From positions 1 through 57,167 of the forward strand of contig CAMYMN010000035.1 of the NCBI GenBank assembly GCA_947259395.1: a stretch of 57,167 nucleotides of DNA. The letters run 5' to 3'. Position numbers and translations under genes: made by a program. Below the pieces are notes generated by a model. It worked only from the letters and a program-made list of their open reading frames with translations. It ran no database searches and was not told where the DNA came from. Below, in pieces: positions 57,148 to 57,167 of the stretch; the stretch's first letter is position 1, and each line of letters starts with the position of its first letter. This DNA is from an uncultured Gammaproteobacteria bacterium. Lineage in GTDB: Bacteria; Pseudomonadota; Gammaproteobacteria; Arenicellales; JAANXG01.

Positions 57148-57167
57148 GCCTGGAGGGAGGAAACCGC

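Overview
The window looks like chromosomal DNA of a sulfur-oxidising, probably autotrophic gammaproteobacterium, possibly from an uncultured or host-associated lineage. The evidence is a dissimilatory APS reductase pair (aprB-aprA), a Qmo/Hdr electron-transfer operon (qmoA-qmoB-hdrC-hdrB), a damaged cbbQ next to an intact cbbO-type gene, and proteobacterial housekeeping genes (lgt, prfC, gluQ, prc, sohB, gspAB, nadA). No rRNA, tRNA, CRISPR array, intact insertion sequence or prophage was seen. Taxonomy is inferred from gene content only.

Layout. 0-9.6 kb: a DMT-family permease, isocitrate dehydrogenase fused to a CBS pair, a gamma-glutamyltransferase-like enzyme, a DUF4412-like exported protein, a DUF255 thioredoxin-like protein, lgt and two small or uncharacterised genes. 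9.6-13.9 kb: aprBA with a possible structured leader and a strong terminator, then a YkgJ-type cysteine-cluster protein and a cyclophilin-like protein. 14-22 kb: a 5'-3' exonuclease, gspA-gspB, an RlmI-like methyltransferase, an FmdB-type zinc-ribbon protein and prfC. 22-24.8 kb: a frameshifted Met-rich exported protein, a small cytochrome c, a frameshifted exported DsrE-like protein and gluQ. 24.9-38.5 kb: metabolic and envelope genes, including a lipoprotein / VWA-like / J-domain trio, a MgtC/DUF4010 membrane protein, an alkyltransferase-like protein, a DHCR24-like flavoprotein, Prc and SohB. 38.7-47.1 kb: the qmoAB-hdrCB operon (minus strand) and the cbbQ(broken)-cbbO pair. 47.1-57.2 kb: an AT-rich gap, a lysine-rich histone-H1-like gene, a fused hydantoinase/oxoprolinase, a Ser/Thr kinase with Sel1 repeats, a CopD-like protein, and nrtR-nadA behind a palindromic operator.

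How the genes work together. AprBA oxidises sulfite plus AMP to APS in the sulfur-oxidation direction. The Qmo/Hdr proteins about 28 kb away are the likely electron partner. No membrane QmoC is present; soluble HdrC and HdrB follow qmoAB instead. CbbQ/CbbO would be a Rubisco-activating AAA+/VWA pair, but cbbQ has lost the segment expected to carry Walker B and is out of frame. NrtR appears to control its own gene and nadA.

The most unusual structural feature is a dispersed family of small non-coding elements, at least eight copies. They have ends close to CTAACCCGCATATTGCAC, often as inverted termini, and several carry an internal 22-24 bp unit that is amplified in tandem in some copies. They sit in intergenic gaps and touch gene ends: they supply the last codons of gluQ and abut the starts of two transporter genes. 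Three genes (Met-rich protein, DsrE-like protein, cbbQ) carry independent indels, two of them at short direct repeats. This means either real gene decay or phase variation, or sequencing and assembly error.
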